A DNA stretch of 64,000 nt from Winogradskyella wandonensis (GCF_004346845.1 NZ_SMGI01000003.1:142029-206028), one strand, 5' to 3'. Shown: positions 29,150-38,776, counted from the first letter of the stretch. Program-made: numbers and translations. The notes: generated by a model not told the origin, from the letters alone.

Positions 29150-30043
29150 TTATATTTTAAATTTTATTCCCGTTCTAAGATAGAAAGCATTTCTTTGATT
29201 TAATTGAAAAATATTATCTCTATCACTATTTCTAAGAATGTTGTTTAATCTAAAGGTAAAACCCGAGTACATGTAGGCTACCAAATTATCTGTAAAGCAA
29301 TATTCGTACCCAAGTCCTCCTACTGCTACAGACAAGGATATATTTGTTGCCTCTTTGCCATCAACTACAATTGGACTTTGCAGGTTTGCAAAGTAACCAT
29401 CTAAGGTTGTAAACAGCTGTAAGATACTACTACTATTAAAATAATACTTAAGATTAGATTTGGGGATTCCTGCACTAAACGACCAATTTTTGTTGATTTG
29501 CCTAAAGTAATTTACAAATGGTAAAGGAAAAGGTATCCCTGCTGTGGTATTATAAGTTAATCCTAATACCAATCTATATGGCTTTTTTAAATCATCTGCT
29601 TTAGTTCTGTCTTTAATGTAAAATACGCCTCCATTAAGAAACACATCATCCATAGTCACCGTACCATTTAGTGTAGAGGCAATACGTGGATTGATTTTAA
29701 AACCTAGTCTTGTATTTTCTCCTGTTTTAAAAGTGTAACCTAGATTTAAATCAATAATATTTAGCGCACTTAATTCCTGTGTGTTAAACGGATAATCTTC
29801 TTCAAGGTTTAGTAATATCCTATTATATTCTGCCCCTACAACAAGATAATTTTCGTCTCCAACCTTTATAGGATAATTTAATAAAGCTCTAAGACGCGTG
29901 TACTGGTCTTCGGATTTACTGCTGGGAATAAATGAGTACTCTAGGCGAGCTAAATCCGTCAATTGGGCATTTATTCTTTGGCATATTAAAAAGCAGGCTA
30001 ACCCTAAAAAAAGCTTGATAATTATGACTTGTGCTAACTTCAT
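29150..30043 (-). CDS. Outer membrane beta-barrel protein (DUF6268-like)
   Basis: A 297-residue exported protein (signal peptide about 1-26, ending RINAQ). It consists of alternating amphipathic strands with Tyr/Phe, closing in YLRTGIKFKI, which is typical of an outer membrane barrel with a C-terminal aromatic or hydrophobic strand. The overall pattern resembles DUF6268 proteins of Bacteroidota. Its ATG overlaps the stop of the MscS gene (TAATG), so it is translationally coupled. Role is unknown. Confidence 0.72.
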   Translation of the reverse strand: MKLAQVIIIKLFLGLACFLICQRINAQLTDLARLEYSFIPSSKSEDQYTRLRALLNYPIKVGDENYLVVGAEYNRILLNLEEDYPFNTQELSALNIIDLNLGYTFKTGENTRLGFKINPRIASTLNGTVTMDDVFLNGGVFYIKDRTKADDLKKPYRLVLGLTYNTTAGIPFPLPFVNYFRQINKNWSFSAGIPKSNLKYYFNSSSILQLFTTLDGYFANLQSPIVVDGKEATNISLSVAVGGLGYEYCFTDNLVAYMYSGFTFRLNNILRNSDRDNIFQLNQRNAFYLRTGIKFKI

Positions 30044-30924
30044 TAATTGCCTTGTTTGATATGTATATCTCTTTGAGGAAAGGGTATGGTAATATTATTC
30101 TCGGTAAACAATCGGTTTATTGTAAATCGTATCTCACTTTTCGGAATAGCTCCTATAAAACTATCGTCTAAAGTAAAAATTAATCTAAAATTTAACGAAC
30201 TATCGCCAAAGTTAGTAAACAGAACTAAAGGCTCTGGATACCCTAAAACAGACTCATGACTCCTAGCGGCCTCAATTAATAACTTTTTAACCAATTCTAC
30301 GTCACTGCCGTAAGCGACACCTACGTCTACACTCTCGCGGGTCAATGTTCCGTTTTGAGTCCAATTGTACAGCGTATTTGTTAAATACAAATGATTTGGA
30401 ATTACCAAAACCTTGTTGTCTATGGTCACTGCTCTTGTTGTCCGTAGTTTAATTTCTTCAACGCGCCCCACTTTTCCGTCAAGTTCTATGATATCGCCAA
30501 CATGAACTGATTGGTCAATTAGTATAAAAACTCCAGAAATAATGTCCTGAAAAAATGTTTGAAGCGCCAAACCAACACCAATAAGCAATGCTGCTGAAGC
30601 TGCGAATACAGCATTAAGGTTAATGCCAATAGAATCTAAAGTGACAAGAAGGATGATTACATAAATTAACCACCTAAAATAGCCAAATACCACCTGAAAT
30701 TTTCCTGTATCGTTCTCTGGTATTTTACGAGTTAGAATGCGATATATTATCCTTAACACTATGGTAGTAATAAAAATTACCGTAGTTAATACAAGTAAAT
30801 CTAAAACAGATATCGAAATCTCTTTAGTTAAGTCAACATGTAAGTTTAAAAAGGATTGCACTTTCTCCCAAACAGAACTTTCTGTAATGGCTTCCTCTAT
30901 TTTTCCTAAATCTTGAAATATCAT
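30043..30924 (-). CDS. Small-conductance mechanosensitive channel (MscS family)
   Basis: A 293-residue inner membrane channel that opens on hypo-osmotic stress. After an amphipathic N-terminus it has helices near residues 42-62 and 85-105. The pore helix follows, with Ala/Gly-rich packing (AASAALLIGVGLALQTFFQDIISG). The cytoplasmic beta domain opens HVGDIIELDGKVGRVEEI and includes VLVIPNHLY; the C-terminal alpha/beta part is complete. It lies four bases after the NatB-like permease gene. Confidence 0.92.
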   Translation of the reverse strand: MIFQDLGKIEEAITESSVWEKVQSFLNLHVDLTKEISISVLDLLVLTTVIFITTIVLRIIYRILTRKIPENDTGKFQVVFGYFRWLIYVIILLVTLDSIGINLNAVFAASAALLIGVGLALQTFFQDIISGVFILIDQSVHVGDIIELDGKVGRVEEIKLRTTRAVTIDNKVLVIPNHLYLTNTLYNWTQNGTLTRESVDVGVAYGSDVELVKKLLIEAARSHESVLGYPEPLVLFTNFGDSSLNFRLIFTLDDSFIGAIPKSEIRFTINRLFTENNITIPFPQRDIHIKQGN

Positions 30925-30928
30925 GACC

Positions 30929-32239
30929 CTAATATTTTAACCATTTAAAAATCTCTTTATACGTTGGTTTTTTACCATACATTAAAATTCCCACGCGATA
31001 TATTTTTGCTGCAAACCAAACTGTAACTACAAATGTCCCTACCAGTAACAATAGACTAATTAATTGCTGCCATAATGGTACGCCGAATGGTATACGCATT
31101 AACATAACAACAGGTGATGTAAATGGAATAAACGAAAAAACAGTAGAAACCGTACCGTGAGGGTCGTCTATTACCGTAAACACACCAACATAAACCGCTA
31201 GAATAAGTGGCATTAAAATAGGTAACATAAACTGCTGTGTATCGGTTTCGTTATCTACAGCCGCACCAACAGCTGCATAGAGTGAACTATAAAGCAGATA
31301 ACCACCAATAAAGAACAATAAAAACGCTATAATTAAGTTGGCTAAAGGCAAATTCTGAAATGATTGAACAGCTAAATTAATCTCATTTTCTATTCTTGGA
31401 CTTTCCATCGCAGTTTGTATGAATTCTTGCTGTTGTCCTTGAGCCGCCATGAGGTCTATGCCAAATACAAGGCTTACTATAGTTGTTAAAATTCCTAAAA
31501 GAATAATCCAAATAGCAAATTGGGTAACTCCAGCCAGAGAAGTCCCTACAATCTTACCCATCATTAACTGAATGGGTTTTACGGATGAAATAATTACCTC
31601 GATAATACGGCTTGTCTTCTCTTCGATAACACTACGCATTATCATATTTCCATAGATAATAATAAACATAAACAGCAAATAACCTGCGATACCACCAAAA
31701 GCTAACTTAAAGATATTATCAATCTTCGAGCTTTTCTGACCATCAAAACTTTCTTGATTAATGCTAATATTAGCTCTAGAATCCTCAATTTTTTGTTGGT
31801 CTAAGCCGTTAGAAATAAGTTTTAATTCTCTAAGCTTTTGCTCAATTTTTCCTTCTAAACCAGAAATAATAGTTAGAGAGGGCGAATCCTCAGAATAAAA
31901 ACTTACCGAAGCAGCAACCTCGTCCAAATCGCCACGACCTACATACAACAAACCATAGTGCTCTTCTTCCTTTACAAAAGTCTTAGCTTTTTCTAAAGAT
32001 ATACCATTAAGATAGTTGTATGTTGTATTGTCTGTATTGGTAAAAACTTCTGTCAATAATCCAGACTCATCAAGTATAGAAATGGTACGTTTTTTATCAT
32101 TATTTAATTGCGCCAAATATGCCACTACACTTATTAGTGCTACCATAATTAGTGGGCTAACGAACGTCATTACAATAAAGGATTTATTTCTAACCTTATT
32201 GAGGTACTCTCGTTTTATAATTAGAGGTAAATGATTCAT
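30929..32239 (-). CDS. ABC-2 type permease (NatB-like)
   Basis: A 436-residue permease. One N-terminal helix (about 20-42) is followed by a large extracytoplasmic domain (to about 180). Five further helices lie in the C-terminal half, including LLFMFIIIYGNMIMRSVIEEK and the EEKTSRIIEVIISSVKP coupling segment of the NatB/YhaP type. It is encoded two bases after its ATPase. Sodium export is the classical role of NatAB, but related pairs export other compounds, so the substrate is open. Confidence 0.88.
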   Translation of the reverse strand: MNHLPLIIKREYLNKVRNKSFIVMTFVSPLIMVALISVVAYLAQLNNDKKRTISILDESGLLTEVFTNTDNTTYNYLNGISLEKAKTFVKEEEHYGLLYVGRGDLDEVAASVSFYSEDSPSLTIISGLEGKIEQKLRELKLISNGLDQQKIEDSRANISINQESFDGQKSSKIDNIFKLAFGGIAGYLLFMFIIIYGNMIMRSVIEEKTSRIIEVIISSVKPIQLMMGKIVGTSLAGVTQFAIWIILLGILTTIVSLVFGIDLMAAQGQQQEFIQTAMESPRIENEINLAVQSFQNLPLANLIIAFLLFFIGGYLLYSSLYAAVGAAVDNETDTQQFMLPILMPLILAVYVGVFTVIDDPHGTVSTVFSFIPFTSPVVMLMRIPFGVPLWQQLISLLLLVGTFVVTVWFAAKIYRVGILMYGKKPTYKEIFKWLKY

Positions 32240-32241
32240 TC

Positions 32242-33168
32242 TTAGTTATTTTTTACAGTTTGAATGAAAATGTCATTTGCAGAAGGAATAACTTCAACAA
32301 AATGATGCACTTCGGCTTTCGCGGTTAAAAATGATAACAATTCGTTTGGAGACGTTTCTGGTGTTATTCTCACGTTCAGCTTTATATCATCATACACATT
32401 TTTAAAAGATGCGGGCAACACATCGAACTTTTCCTTTATTTCTGCGATAACTGTCTCGCTATTTTGTGATTGTAATCCAACTTCAAACGTATTCGACTTA
32501 AATTGGCGCTTAATGTCAATTAAGTTACCGTCTAATATCTTATTTGATTTGTGAATTAAAGCAATATGGTCGCACAGCTCCTCGACAGATTCCATACGAT
32601 GCGTAGAAAAAATTACGGTCGCACCGTCGGCTCTAAGCTTTAAAATTTCGTCCTTTATAATATTTGCATTAATAGGGTCAAAGCCTGAAAATGGCTCATC
32701 AAAAATTAGCAGCTTCGGGCGGTGCAATACAGTTACAATAAATTGAATTTTTTGCGCTTGTCCTTTACTTAATTCTTGAATTTTCTTATTCCACCACGAC
32801 CCGATTTCAAACTTATCAAACCAATATTTTAACTGGGTTTTAGCTTCTGATTTGGACATACCTTTAAGTTGGGCCAGATACAAGGCTTGCTCACCAACTT
32901 TCATGGATTTATATAAACCACGTTCTTCTGGTAAATAACCGATGTCTTTTATGTGCTCTGGCTTTAAAGCTTGTCCATCTAAAATAACACGACCTTCGTC
33001 TGGAAGCGTAATCTGGTTTATAATTCTAATCAACGTTGTTTTACCCGCACCATTAGGCCCGAGTAATCCAAAAATACTGCCTTGCGGAACAGCAATAGAA
33101 ACGTTGTTAAGAGCTCTGAATTTTCCAAAATTTTTTGAAACAGATTCAGCTACCAACAATTTGTTCAT
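32242..33168 (-). CDS. ABC transporter ATP-binding protein (NatA-like)
   Basis: A 308-residue ATPase. It has Walker A GPNGAGKTT (about 36), Q-loop near YLPEERGLY, signature LSKGQAQK, Walker B LLIFDEPFSGFD and H-loop STHRMESVEE. The YLPEERGLY segment and the C-terminal 80-residue extension are typical of NatA/YhaQ proteins. It is the first gene of the operon and the terminator of dnaJ lies upstream of it. The weak TATATTTAC at 33197-33205 is the best promoter candidate. Confidence 0.9.
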   Translation of the reverse strand: MNKLLVAESVSKNFGKFRALNNVSIAVPQGSIFGLLGPNGAGKTTLIRIINQITLPDEGRVILDGQALKPEHIKDIGYLPEERGLYKSMKVGEQALYLAQLKGMSKSEAKTQLKYWFDKFEIGSWWNKKIQELSKGQAQKIQFIVTVLHRPKLLIFDEPFSGFDPINANIIKDEILKLRADGATVIFSTHRMESVEELCDHIALIHKSNKILDGNLIDIKRQFKSNTFEVGLQSQNSETVIAEIKEKFDVLPASFKNVYDDIKLNVRITPETSPNELLSFLTAKAEVHHFVEVIPSANDIFIQTVKNN

Positions 33169-33360
33169 ATATGATTTTTGTGTTTTCCTAAGAACTGTAA
33201 ATATATTAAATGTAACACGGAATACTAAGGATATTGCCGAATATCTAGTAAAACTAAAAAGTTAAACAAAATGAAAAAATATCTTGTAAAAAGAGATAAT
33301 GGTCTAGAGATAACTAAAAATAAAAATCTTAAAATAAAGCTTGAACTAAGCTTATATCAG

Positions 33361-33398
33361 AAAAACAAAACCCACCCTTATCGCAAAATAAGGATGGG
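33361..33398 (-). terminator. Terminator of grpE-dnaJ operon
   Basis: On the minus strand a ten-base stem (one mismatch; CCCATCCTTA with TAAGGGTGGG) is followed by TTTTGTTTTT. It lies about 90 bases after the dnaJ stop. Confidence 0.8.
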
Positions 33399-33486
33399 AA
33401 AAAATTGCTATGAAAAAGAAAAATTACCGCTAATTAGCATTAGCGATAATTCAAATATACTCTTTTTTATGATATTGGAGTAAATT

Positions 33487-34596
33487 TTAAGAAAACATAT
33501 CTTTTACTTTCTCAAAAAACGATTTATCACCACTTTCTGGCTTTGGCTGAAAATGCTCATCCTCTCGCATACTTTCGAAAAATTCTTTCTGTTTTTTGTT
33601 TAACGTTTTAGGTGTCCAAACGTTAACATGCACCAATAAATCGCCTTTACCATAACCATTTACGCTTGGAATTCCTTTTCCTCTTAAACGTAAAATTTTA
33701 CCAGATTGCACACCTGGCTCAATTTTAATACGAACCTTTCCTGTAACTGTATCAATCTCTGTTGACGTTCCTAGTACAGCGTCTGGTAAACTTACATATA
33801 AATCGTAATGGAGATTATCGCCCTCACGTTTCAAAGTTGGGTGCTCCTCTTCTTGAATAGCAACTAATAAATCACCTGCTATACCATTTCCAGGAGCGGC
33901 ATTACCTTTGCCCGTAACTTTAAGTTGCATACCATCTACAACTCCAGCAGGAATCTTTACACTTACTGTTTCTTCTTTAACAACCAAACCTTGTGCGTCT
34001 GCATCTGATGGCTTCTTGTCGATACTTTGACCGGCTCCGCCACAGGTTGGACAAGTCGTTGCAGTTTGCATACGTCCTAAGATTGTATTGGTTACTCGTG
34101 TCACTTGACCTTGCCCATTACAGGTACTGCAGGTTCTGTAAGACACGCCGTCTGCTTGTACTTTACGCTTGACTTTTATCTTCTTTTCTACACCATTTGC
34201 GATATCTTCAAGAGATAATTTTACACGAATACGAAGATTACTTCCTTTGACTACACGACGTCCGCCGCCACCAAAACCACTAAAGCCTCCACCGCCAAAG
34301 GCTCCACCGAAAATATCACCAAATTGACTGAATATGTCGTCCATATTCATACCGCCACCGCCAAAGCCTCCACCTTCAAAAGCCTGGTGACCAAACTGGT
34401 CGTATTTGGCACGTTTATCCTCGTTACCTAAAACTTCGTAAGCTTCTGCTGCTTTTTTGAATTTCTCTTCAGCTTCTTTATCATCCGGATTTTTATCTGG
34501 ATGGTATTTTAAAGCCATTTTTCTGTAGGCCTTCTTTATCTCCGCTGCAGATGCACTTTTGCTTACACCTAATATGTCGTAAAAATCTTCTTTCAT
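33487..34596 (-). CDS. dnaJ: Chaperone DnaJ with reduced zinc-finger domain
   Basis: Hsp40 partner that stimulates DnaK ATPase and delivers substrates. The J domain (1-68) has HPD at 32-34. A Gly/Phe-rich linker follows (74-113). Only two CxxCxGxG motifs are present (Cys156/159 in CSTCNGQG and Cys182/185 in CPTCGGAG), whereas E. coli DnaJ has four. Two substrate-binding beta domains follow to residue 369. By position the remaining pair matches motifs 2 and 3 (zinc centre II). I use the ATG at 34596; a GTG one codon earlier is also possible. It lies downstream of grpE with a seven-base gap. Confidence 0.95.
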   Translation of the reverse strand: MKEDFYDILGVSKSASAAEIKKAYRKMALKYHPDKNPDDKEAEEKFKKAAEAYEVLGNEDKRAKYDQFGHQAFEGGGFGGGGMNMDDIFSQFGDIFGGAFGGGGFSGFGGGGRRVVKGSNLRIRVKLSLEDIANGVEKKIKVKRKVQADGVSYRTCSTCNGQGQVTRVTNTILGRMQTATTCPTCGGAGQSIDKKPSDADAQGLVVKEETVSVKIPAGVVDGMQLKVTGKGNAAPGNGIAGDLLVAIQEEEHPTLKREGDNLHYDLYVSLPDAVLGTSTEIDTVTGKVRIKIEPGVQSGKILRLRGKGIPSVNGYGKGDLLVHVNVWTPKTLNKKQKEFFESMREDEHFQPKPESGDKSFFEKVKDMFS

Positions 34597-34603
34597 CACT
34601 TAA

Positions 34604-35155
34604 TTATTGTCCGATAACCACTTTTGGAAAGCGAATGACTTTATCTCCTAACTTATAACCGCGTTCTACAACATCGATAATTTTCCCTTTTAAATCTTCA
34701 CTAGGTGCCGGAATTTGTGTAACAGCTTCGTGGTCATCTGCATTAAAATCATCGCCTTTATTGACTTCAATTTTGGCTAAACCTTTTTGCTCTAATGTAT
34801 TTATTAATTTGTTGTAAATAAGCAATACACCTTTACGTAATTCTTCGGCTTCTTTGTCTTCTTCAATATGCATTAATGCGCGCTCGAAATCATCTAGCAC
34901 AGGCAGCATAGCTATCATTACATCTTGACTAGCTGTTTTAAATAGCTCAATACGTTCTTTTGTTGTACGCTTTTTATAATTTTCGAACTCTGCAAACAAA
35001 CGCATAAACTTATCTTTCTCTGCCGCGAGTTCGTCTTGTAATTTTTCCTCTTCAGATTTAGACGCTTCTACTTGTGCTTCACCTTCAAGCGTTTCTGTAT
35101 CTTTAACTTCTAATTCTGGTGTTTCTATCTCTTGGTTTTTATCTTTTTTGCCCAT
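34604..35155 (-). CDS. grpE: Nucleotide exchange factor GrpE
   Basis: Releases ADP from DnaK. The 183 residues comprise an acidic disordered N-terminus (1-35), a long dimerisation coiled coil (about 36-100; DKFMRLFAEFENYKKRT), a four-helix bundle segment and the C-terminal beta-wing (VVERGYKLGDKVIRFPKVVIG). All match the family. It is first gene of the grpE-dnaJ pair, with a full promoter upstream. dnaK is not in the window. Confidence 0.96.
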   Translation of the reverse strand: MGKKDKNQEIETPELEVKDTETLEGEAQVEASKSEEEKLQDELAAEKDKFMRLFAEFENYKKRTTKERIELFKTASQDVMIAMLPVLDDFERALMHIEEDKEAEELRKGVLLIYNKLINTLEQKGLAKIEVNKGDDFNADDHEAVTQIPAPSEDLKGKIIDVVERGYKLGDKVIRFPKVVIGQ

Positions 35156-35194
35156 TGTTTTAGACTAATTTTTAAATCTTCGATTTACGAAAGG

Positions 35195-35226
35195 CAAAAG
35201 TACTGCCAATATTCAAAAAATGTCAA
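35195..35226 (-). promoter_or_regulatory. grpE-dnaJ promoter TTG-N21-TACTTTTG
   Basis: On the minus strand TTG (35224-35226) and TACTTTTG (35195-35202) are 21 bases apart. The box lies 40 bases before the grpE ATG. No CIRCE-like inverted repeat is visible, so HrcA control is not suggested. Confidence 0.65.
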
Positions 35227-35262
35227 AATGTCACAGGTTTTTTTCACTTCGGTTTATTTCAT

Positions 35263-35292
35263 AAAAAAACACCTACTTTTCAGCAGGTGTTT
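35263..35292 (-). terminator. Terminator after fasciclin gene
   Basis: On the minus strand ACACCT and AGGTGT pair around a 10-base loop region and are followed by seven T. It separates the fasciclin gene from grpE. Confidence 0.8.
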
Positions 35293-35323
35293 CTCTTCTT
35301 CATAGCAGTTTTTCCTAATCTAA

Positions 35324-35836
35324 CTATTTAGGCATTACTACTGTGTCAATTACGTGAATTATACCATTACTTGCCTTTACATCTGTTGCCACTATTTCAC
35401 TATAATTACCGTTTTGGTCTTTTAACCAGATTTTTCCGTCTTTAGACATCACGGTTAATACTTGTCCGTTAAGTCCTTTGACCTCAACTTTTCCGTTATT
35501 CTTTTTTAAGGCAGCTACCACATCACTTGCCATTAATTTAGATGGTACAACGTGGTATGTTAAGATATTTGCTAGAGCTTTTTTGTTTTCTGGTTTAAGT
35601 AAGTTACCTAAGGTAGCTTGGTCTATTTTACCAAATGCTGCATTTGTCGGCGCAAATACTGTAAATGGGCCATCTCCTTGGAGTGCTGATACTAAATCTG
35701 CCGCTTTTAATGCAGTGACTAGTGTAGAGAAATCTTCGTTACCGACGGCAACATCGACAATTGTTTTTTGTGCTGTAGCTGCTGTACTTAATGTTAATGC
35801 AGTTACCATACTAAAAATAAAAACTAACTTTTTCAT
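35324..35836 (-). CDS. Secreted fasciclin (FAS1) domain protein
   Basis: A 170-residue exported protein: signal peptide (1-22, ending TAATAQ) and one FAS1 domain. The H1 box is FTVFAPTNAAFGKI, the H2 region is ILTYHVVPSKLMAS, and the C-terminal strand is IIHVIDTVVMPK. FAS1 domains mediate adhesion or lipid binding at the surface. It is transcribed divergently from an ECF sigma gene about 110 bases away. Small fasciclin genes often sit beside ECF loci in Bacteroidota, so it may be part of that regulon (inference). Confidence 0.9.
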   Translation of the reverse strand: MKKLVFIFSMVTALTLSTAATAQKTIVDVAVGNEDFSTLVTALKAADLVSALQGDGPFTVFAPTNAAFGKIDQATLGNLLKPENKKALANILTYHVVPSKLMASDVVAALKKNNGKVEVKGLNGQVLTVMSKDGKIWLKDQNGNYSEIVATDVKASNGIIHVIDTVVMPK

Positions 35837-35943
35837 AATTTTTTTGTTTTAAGGATTATTGGTTAAATGTTTTAAACACATTTTTTTCGTTTTGATGTGC
35901 TTTCATTTATATTTACACAACACTATTTGCCTTGGATGAGCAG

Positions 35944-36519
35944 ATGGATACATTTGGCAAATCTTTAACATTAATGCAAGACAACGCACTTCTTATTAAA
36001 CAACTACAAGCTAAAGACGAGCGTGCGTTATCTAAACTCTACGATAATTATTCTGGTGCACTTTACAGCGTGATTCTTAAAATGATTAAAGATGAAGGCA
36101 TTGCTCAAGACCTTTTACAGGAAACCTTTATAACCATTTGGGATAAATCCCATCAGTACAGTGCAGAAAAAGGACGGTTTTACACCTGGGCTTACCGTAT
36201 TGCGAAGAACAAAGTGTTAAATTTTATTAGAAAACGTGATATTCTCATCCAAAAAGAAGATTTAAGTGTATATAAAATCGAAGAAGAACCTGTAACATTT
36301 GATGATGAATTTTTGAAGCTAAAAGGCGCTATCAATAAATTAGAAACGCACCACCAAAAAGCAATAGAATTAGTATATTTTAAAGGATTAACGCATCGTG
36401 AAGCACATAAAGATATGGATGTTCCTTTGGGGACATTTAAATCATACATACAGCAAGCATTGCGACAATTAAAAAGTATTTACGGAGAACTTTTATCGGT
36501 ATTATTTTTGATTATGTAA
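35944..36519 (+). CDS. ECF RNA polymerase sigma factor
   Basis: A 191-residue sigma-70 family factor without region 1 or 3. Region 2 (about 20-90) contains the core-binding DLLQETFITIWDKSHQY and the -10 recognition helix YRIAKNKVLNFIRK. Region 4 (about 125-180) contains IELVYFKGLTHREAHKDMDVPLGTFKSYIQQALRQL, split here by the usual turn. The ATG at 35944 is preferred to the TTG at 35932; a later ATG at 35974 is also possible. The anti-sigma gene follows after two bases. Confidence 0.92.
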   Translation: MDTFGKSLTLMQDNALLIKQLQAKDERALSKLYDNYSGALYSVILKMIKDEGIAQDLLQETFITIWDKSHQYSAEKGRFYTWAYRIAKNKVLNFIRKRDILIQKEDLSVYKIEEEPVTFDDEFLKLKGAINKLETHHQKAIELVYFKGLTHREAHKDMDVPLGTFKSYIQQALRQLKSIYGELLSVLFLIM

Positions 36520-36521
36520 CA

Positions 36522-37304
36522 ATGAAGATGAAGACGACAAAAGACAACATATTACAAGAAGGCTTACTAGAACAGTATGTTTTGGGGGAACTCGATGCTA
36601 CACAAGAAAAAAGTATTGAGCAACTCCGTATGTCTGATAAAGACATTGCCAACAAACTTGATAGTATCGAAAGAAATTTCGAAAAAATAGGCTTAGAAAA
36701 TGCTATTGCTCCACCTGCTGGGGTTAAAGTGAATCTTCTTACTAAGGTTAGCAACTTTAGTGAATCAGTTGAAGAAAAGCCGAACTCTTATAAACTTTGG
36801 TTAGGTATAGCCGCAAGTTTTGCTACATTTCTTTTATTAGGGTCTTTATGGTTATATTCAGAATTAAACACAGTAAAAGAAGAATTAGACATTGTTGGTA
36901 ATCAAAATGAAGCTTTGCAAAAAGATTTAGAAGGACTTACTAAAAGCTACAACGAAACAAACAAATGGTATACAGCAATTTCTAATCCAGACACAGAGCA
37001 ATATATCTTAAGAGGAAATATACAATTACCCGACGCCAAAATTGTAAGCTATGTTAATCATACCAATAAAACTGTAATAATTAACACGCAAAAGCTTCCT
37101 GAATTAGACAAAGACCATGACTACCAAATGTGGGCAGATGTCGATGGTGAAATGATTGATATGGGTGTTATCGCTAAAGACAAGTCGTTAATGGCAATGA
37201 CCTATATAGATAATGCCGAGTCTCTTAATATTACCATTGAACCTGCTGGTGGAAACGACCATCCAACAGTTGAGCGTTTAATATCTAATGTGTATTTAGA
37301 TTAA
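36522..37304 (+). CDS. Anti-sigma factor (RskA-like)
   Basis: A 260-residue single-pass inner membrane protein. The cytoplasmic N-terminus (1-85; LLEQYVLGELDATQEKSIEQ) is the anti-sigma part and lacks the zinc-binding HxxxCxxC motif. A transmembrane helix lies at about 88-108. A short coiled coil and a C-terminal RskA-type beta domain (DHDYQMWADVDGEMIDMG, NITIEPAGG) lie in the periplasm. Coupling to the sigma gene by a two-base gap makes it the cognate regulator. The trigger is unknown. Confidence 0.9.
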   Translation: MKMKTTKDNILQEGLLEQYVLGELDATQEKSIEQLRMSDKDIANKLDSIERNFEKIGLENAIAPPAGVKVNLLTKVSNFSESVEEKPNSYKLWLGIAASFATFLLLGSLWLYSELNTVKEELDIVGNQNEALQKDLEGLTKSYNETNKWYTAISNPDTEQYILRGNIQLPDAKIVSYVNHTNKTVIINTQKLPELDKDHDYQMWADVDGEMIDMGVIAKDKSLMAMTYIDNAESLNITIEPAGGNDHPTVERLISNVYLD

Positions 37305-37347
37305 GTAAGGTTCTCGATACGATTTTCTAAAAGGAAATCACTCGAAC
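37305..37347. repeat. Probable dispersed intergenic element
   Basis: The stretch contains TTCTCGATACG and CACTCGAACAG around a GATTT/AAATC hairpin. This style of short imperfect hairpin recurs between genes in Flavobacteriaceae as far as I recall. Only one copy is visible here, so the repeat status needs a genome-wide check. Confidence 0.3.
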
Positions 37348-37370
37348 AGTCGACGACATTTATTTTATTC

Positions 37371-37378
37371 TACCTTTG
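37371..37378 (+). promoter_or_regulatory. -7 promoter box TACCTTTG
   Basis: TACCTTTG lies 16 bases before the helicase ATG. No TTG is present at the consensus -33 distance. Confidence 0.5.
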
Positions 37379-37394
37379 TGGCAAACACGAATAG

Positions 37395-38630
37395 ATGTCA
37401 TTCAAAGACTTACCATTAAATAAACCATTATTACGTGCTGTTGTAGAATCGGGTTATACCGAACCCACATTAATTCAGCAACGATGCATTCCGCATATCA
37501 TTGAGAAGAAAGACGTGGTAGCTTCTGCACAAACAGGAACCGGTAAAACGGCAGCTTTTGCCTTACCCATTTTACAATTGTTGTTTGATAAGCAAGACGC
37601 ACCAAAGCGTGGCAAAAAAATCCGTGCACTAGTAGTAAGTCCAACTAGGGAATTAGCTGTACAGATAAATGAAAACTTTAAAACCTACTCAAAACATACA
37701 AATTTAAGGTCAACAGTTATATTTGGTGGCACTTCAATAGAACCACAAATTGACGTTTTGAAGAAAGGTATTGACATCTTAATTGCAACACCCGGACGTT
37801 TATTGGACTTACACAAACAAGATTATATAAATCTCGATTATATTGAAACTTTAGTTCTCGATGAAGCCGATTTAATGCTAGATATGGGCTTTATTGACGA
37901 TGTAAAAAAGATTGAACGTTTGTGCCCTGAAGACAGACAAACATTATTATTCTCAGCTACGATTCCGTATAAGGTAGAACAATTGGCAAATTCTATATTA
38001 AAAGAGCCAATCCGTGTAGATGTGACGCCATCTAAATCGGTAGCAACTGCCATTAATCAGATGTTGTATTATGTGCCAAAACGCAATAAAATGGAATTGT
38101 GTTTACATCTATTACGAAACACAGTAAAAGGCAATATCCTCATATTTCGACGCACTAAATTTGGTGTAGATAAGCTTGAAAAAACTCTACAAAAAAACGG
38201 TTATAAAGTCGACAGTATTCATGGTGATAAAAACCAAAGCGATAGACAAACCGCACTAAATAAATTCAAAAATGGCTATGTAAAAATACTGATAGCTACT
38301 GACGTTGCCGCTCGTGGGATTGACATAAATGAACTCGATTCTGTTATTAATTTTGACATGCCAAATGTACCCGACACTTACGTGCACAGAATTGGACGTA
38401 CAGGTCGTGCTGGAAATGTCGGTACTGCATATTCATTGTGTTCTGCAGATGAAAAGAGTTATGTAAAGAAAATACAAGAGTCAATAAATATTCAAATTCC
38501 TGTTGAGGAAAATCATCCTTATCCCTTAGACCCAAAGGCGAAACCAATTGTTCACAAAAAGAAAGGTAGTAAGTACAAAAAAGGACGTAAAGGCGAAGGG
38601 TCTAAAAAAAAGAAGAAGCGATGGTATTAA
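37395..38630 (+). CDS. DEAD-box RNA helicase (RhlE type)
   Basis: A 411-residue ATP-dependent RNA helicase that remodels structured RNA in ribosome assembly, decay or cold response. All motifs are present in order: Q (LIQQRCIP), I (AQTGTGKT), Ia (PTRELA), Ib (TPGRLLDL), II (DEAD), III (SAT), V (TDVAARGID) and VI (HRIGRTGRAG). The C-terminal tail of about 30 residues is almost all Lys, Arg and Gly, as in RhlE-like proteins that bind RNA non-specifically. It is a single-gene unit. Confidence 0.94.
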   Translation: MSFKDLPLNKPLLRAVVESGYTEPTLIQQRCIPHIIEKKDVVASAQTGTGKTAAFALPILQLLFDKQDAPKRGKKIRALVVSPTRELAVQINENFKTYSKHTNLRSTVIFGGTSIEPQIDVLKKGIDILIATPGRLLDLHKQDYINLDYIETLVLDEADLMLDMGFIDDVKKIERLCPEDRQTLLFSATIPYKVEQLANSILKEPIRVDVTPSKSVATAINQMLYYVPKRNKMELCLHLLRNTVKGNILIFRRTKFGVDKLEKTLQKNGYKVDSIHGDKNQSDRQTALNKFKNGYVKILIATDVAARGIDINELDSVINFDMPNVPDTYVHRIGRTGRAGNVGTAYSLCSADEKSYVKKIQESINIQIPVEENHPYPLDPKAKPIVHKKKGSKYKKGRKGEGSKKKKKRWY

Positions 38631-38701
38631 TTTTTAGACCGCTAGCGCTGTTAGAAGTTAGACTGCTTCGCTTTTAAAACGCTTTGCTGTTAGATTTTAA
38701 C

Positions 38702-38750
38702 ATGAGAGATTACATTCAGACTATTGATTTTCTGATGTCTAATCTCTCAT
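38702..38750. terminator. Long hairpin between convergent genes
   Basis: ATGAGAGATTA (38702-38712) and TAATCTCTCAT (38740-38750) are perfect inverted repeats. Further imperfect pairing inside involves CAGA and TCTG. The hairpin lies between the helicase and a convergent gene and can serve both strands, although the T-runs are weak. Confidence 0.6.
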
Positions 38751-38776
38751 TTCTATTCTCTATCTTCAATTTTTAT

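Noticed and set aside
33271..33483. A 70-codon open frame between natA-like gene and dnaJ
   Set aside because: It runs through the terminator hairpin of dnaJ on the opposite strand and its product is Lys/Asn-rich with no domain-like pattern. AT-rich noncoding DNA explains it.
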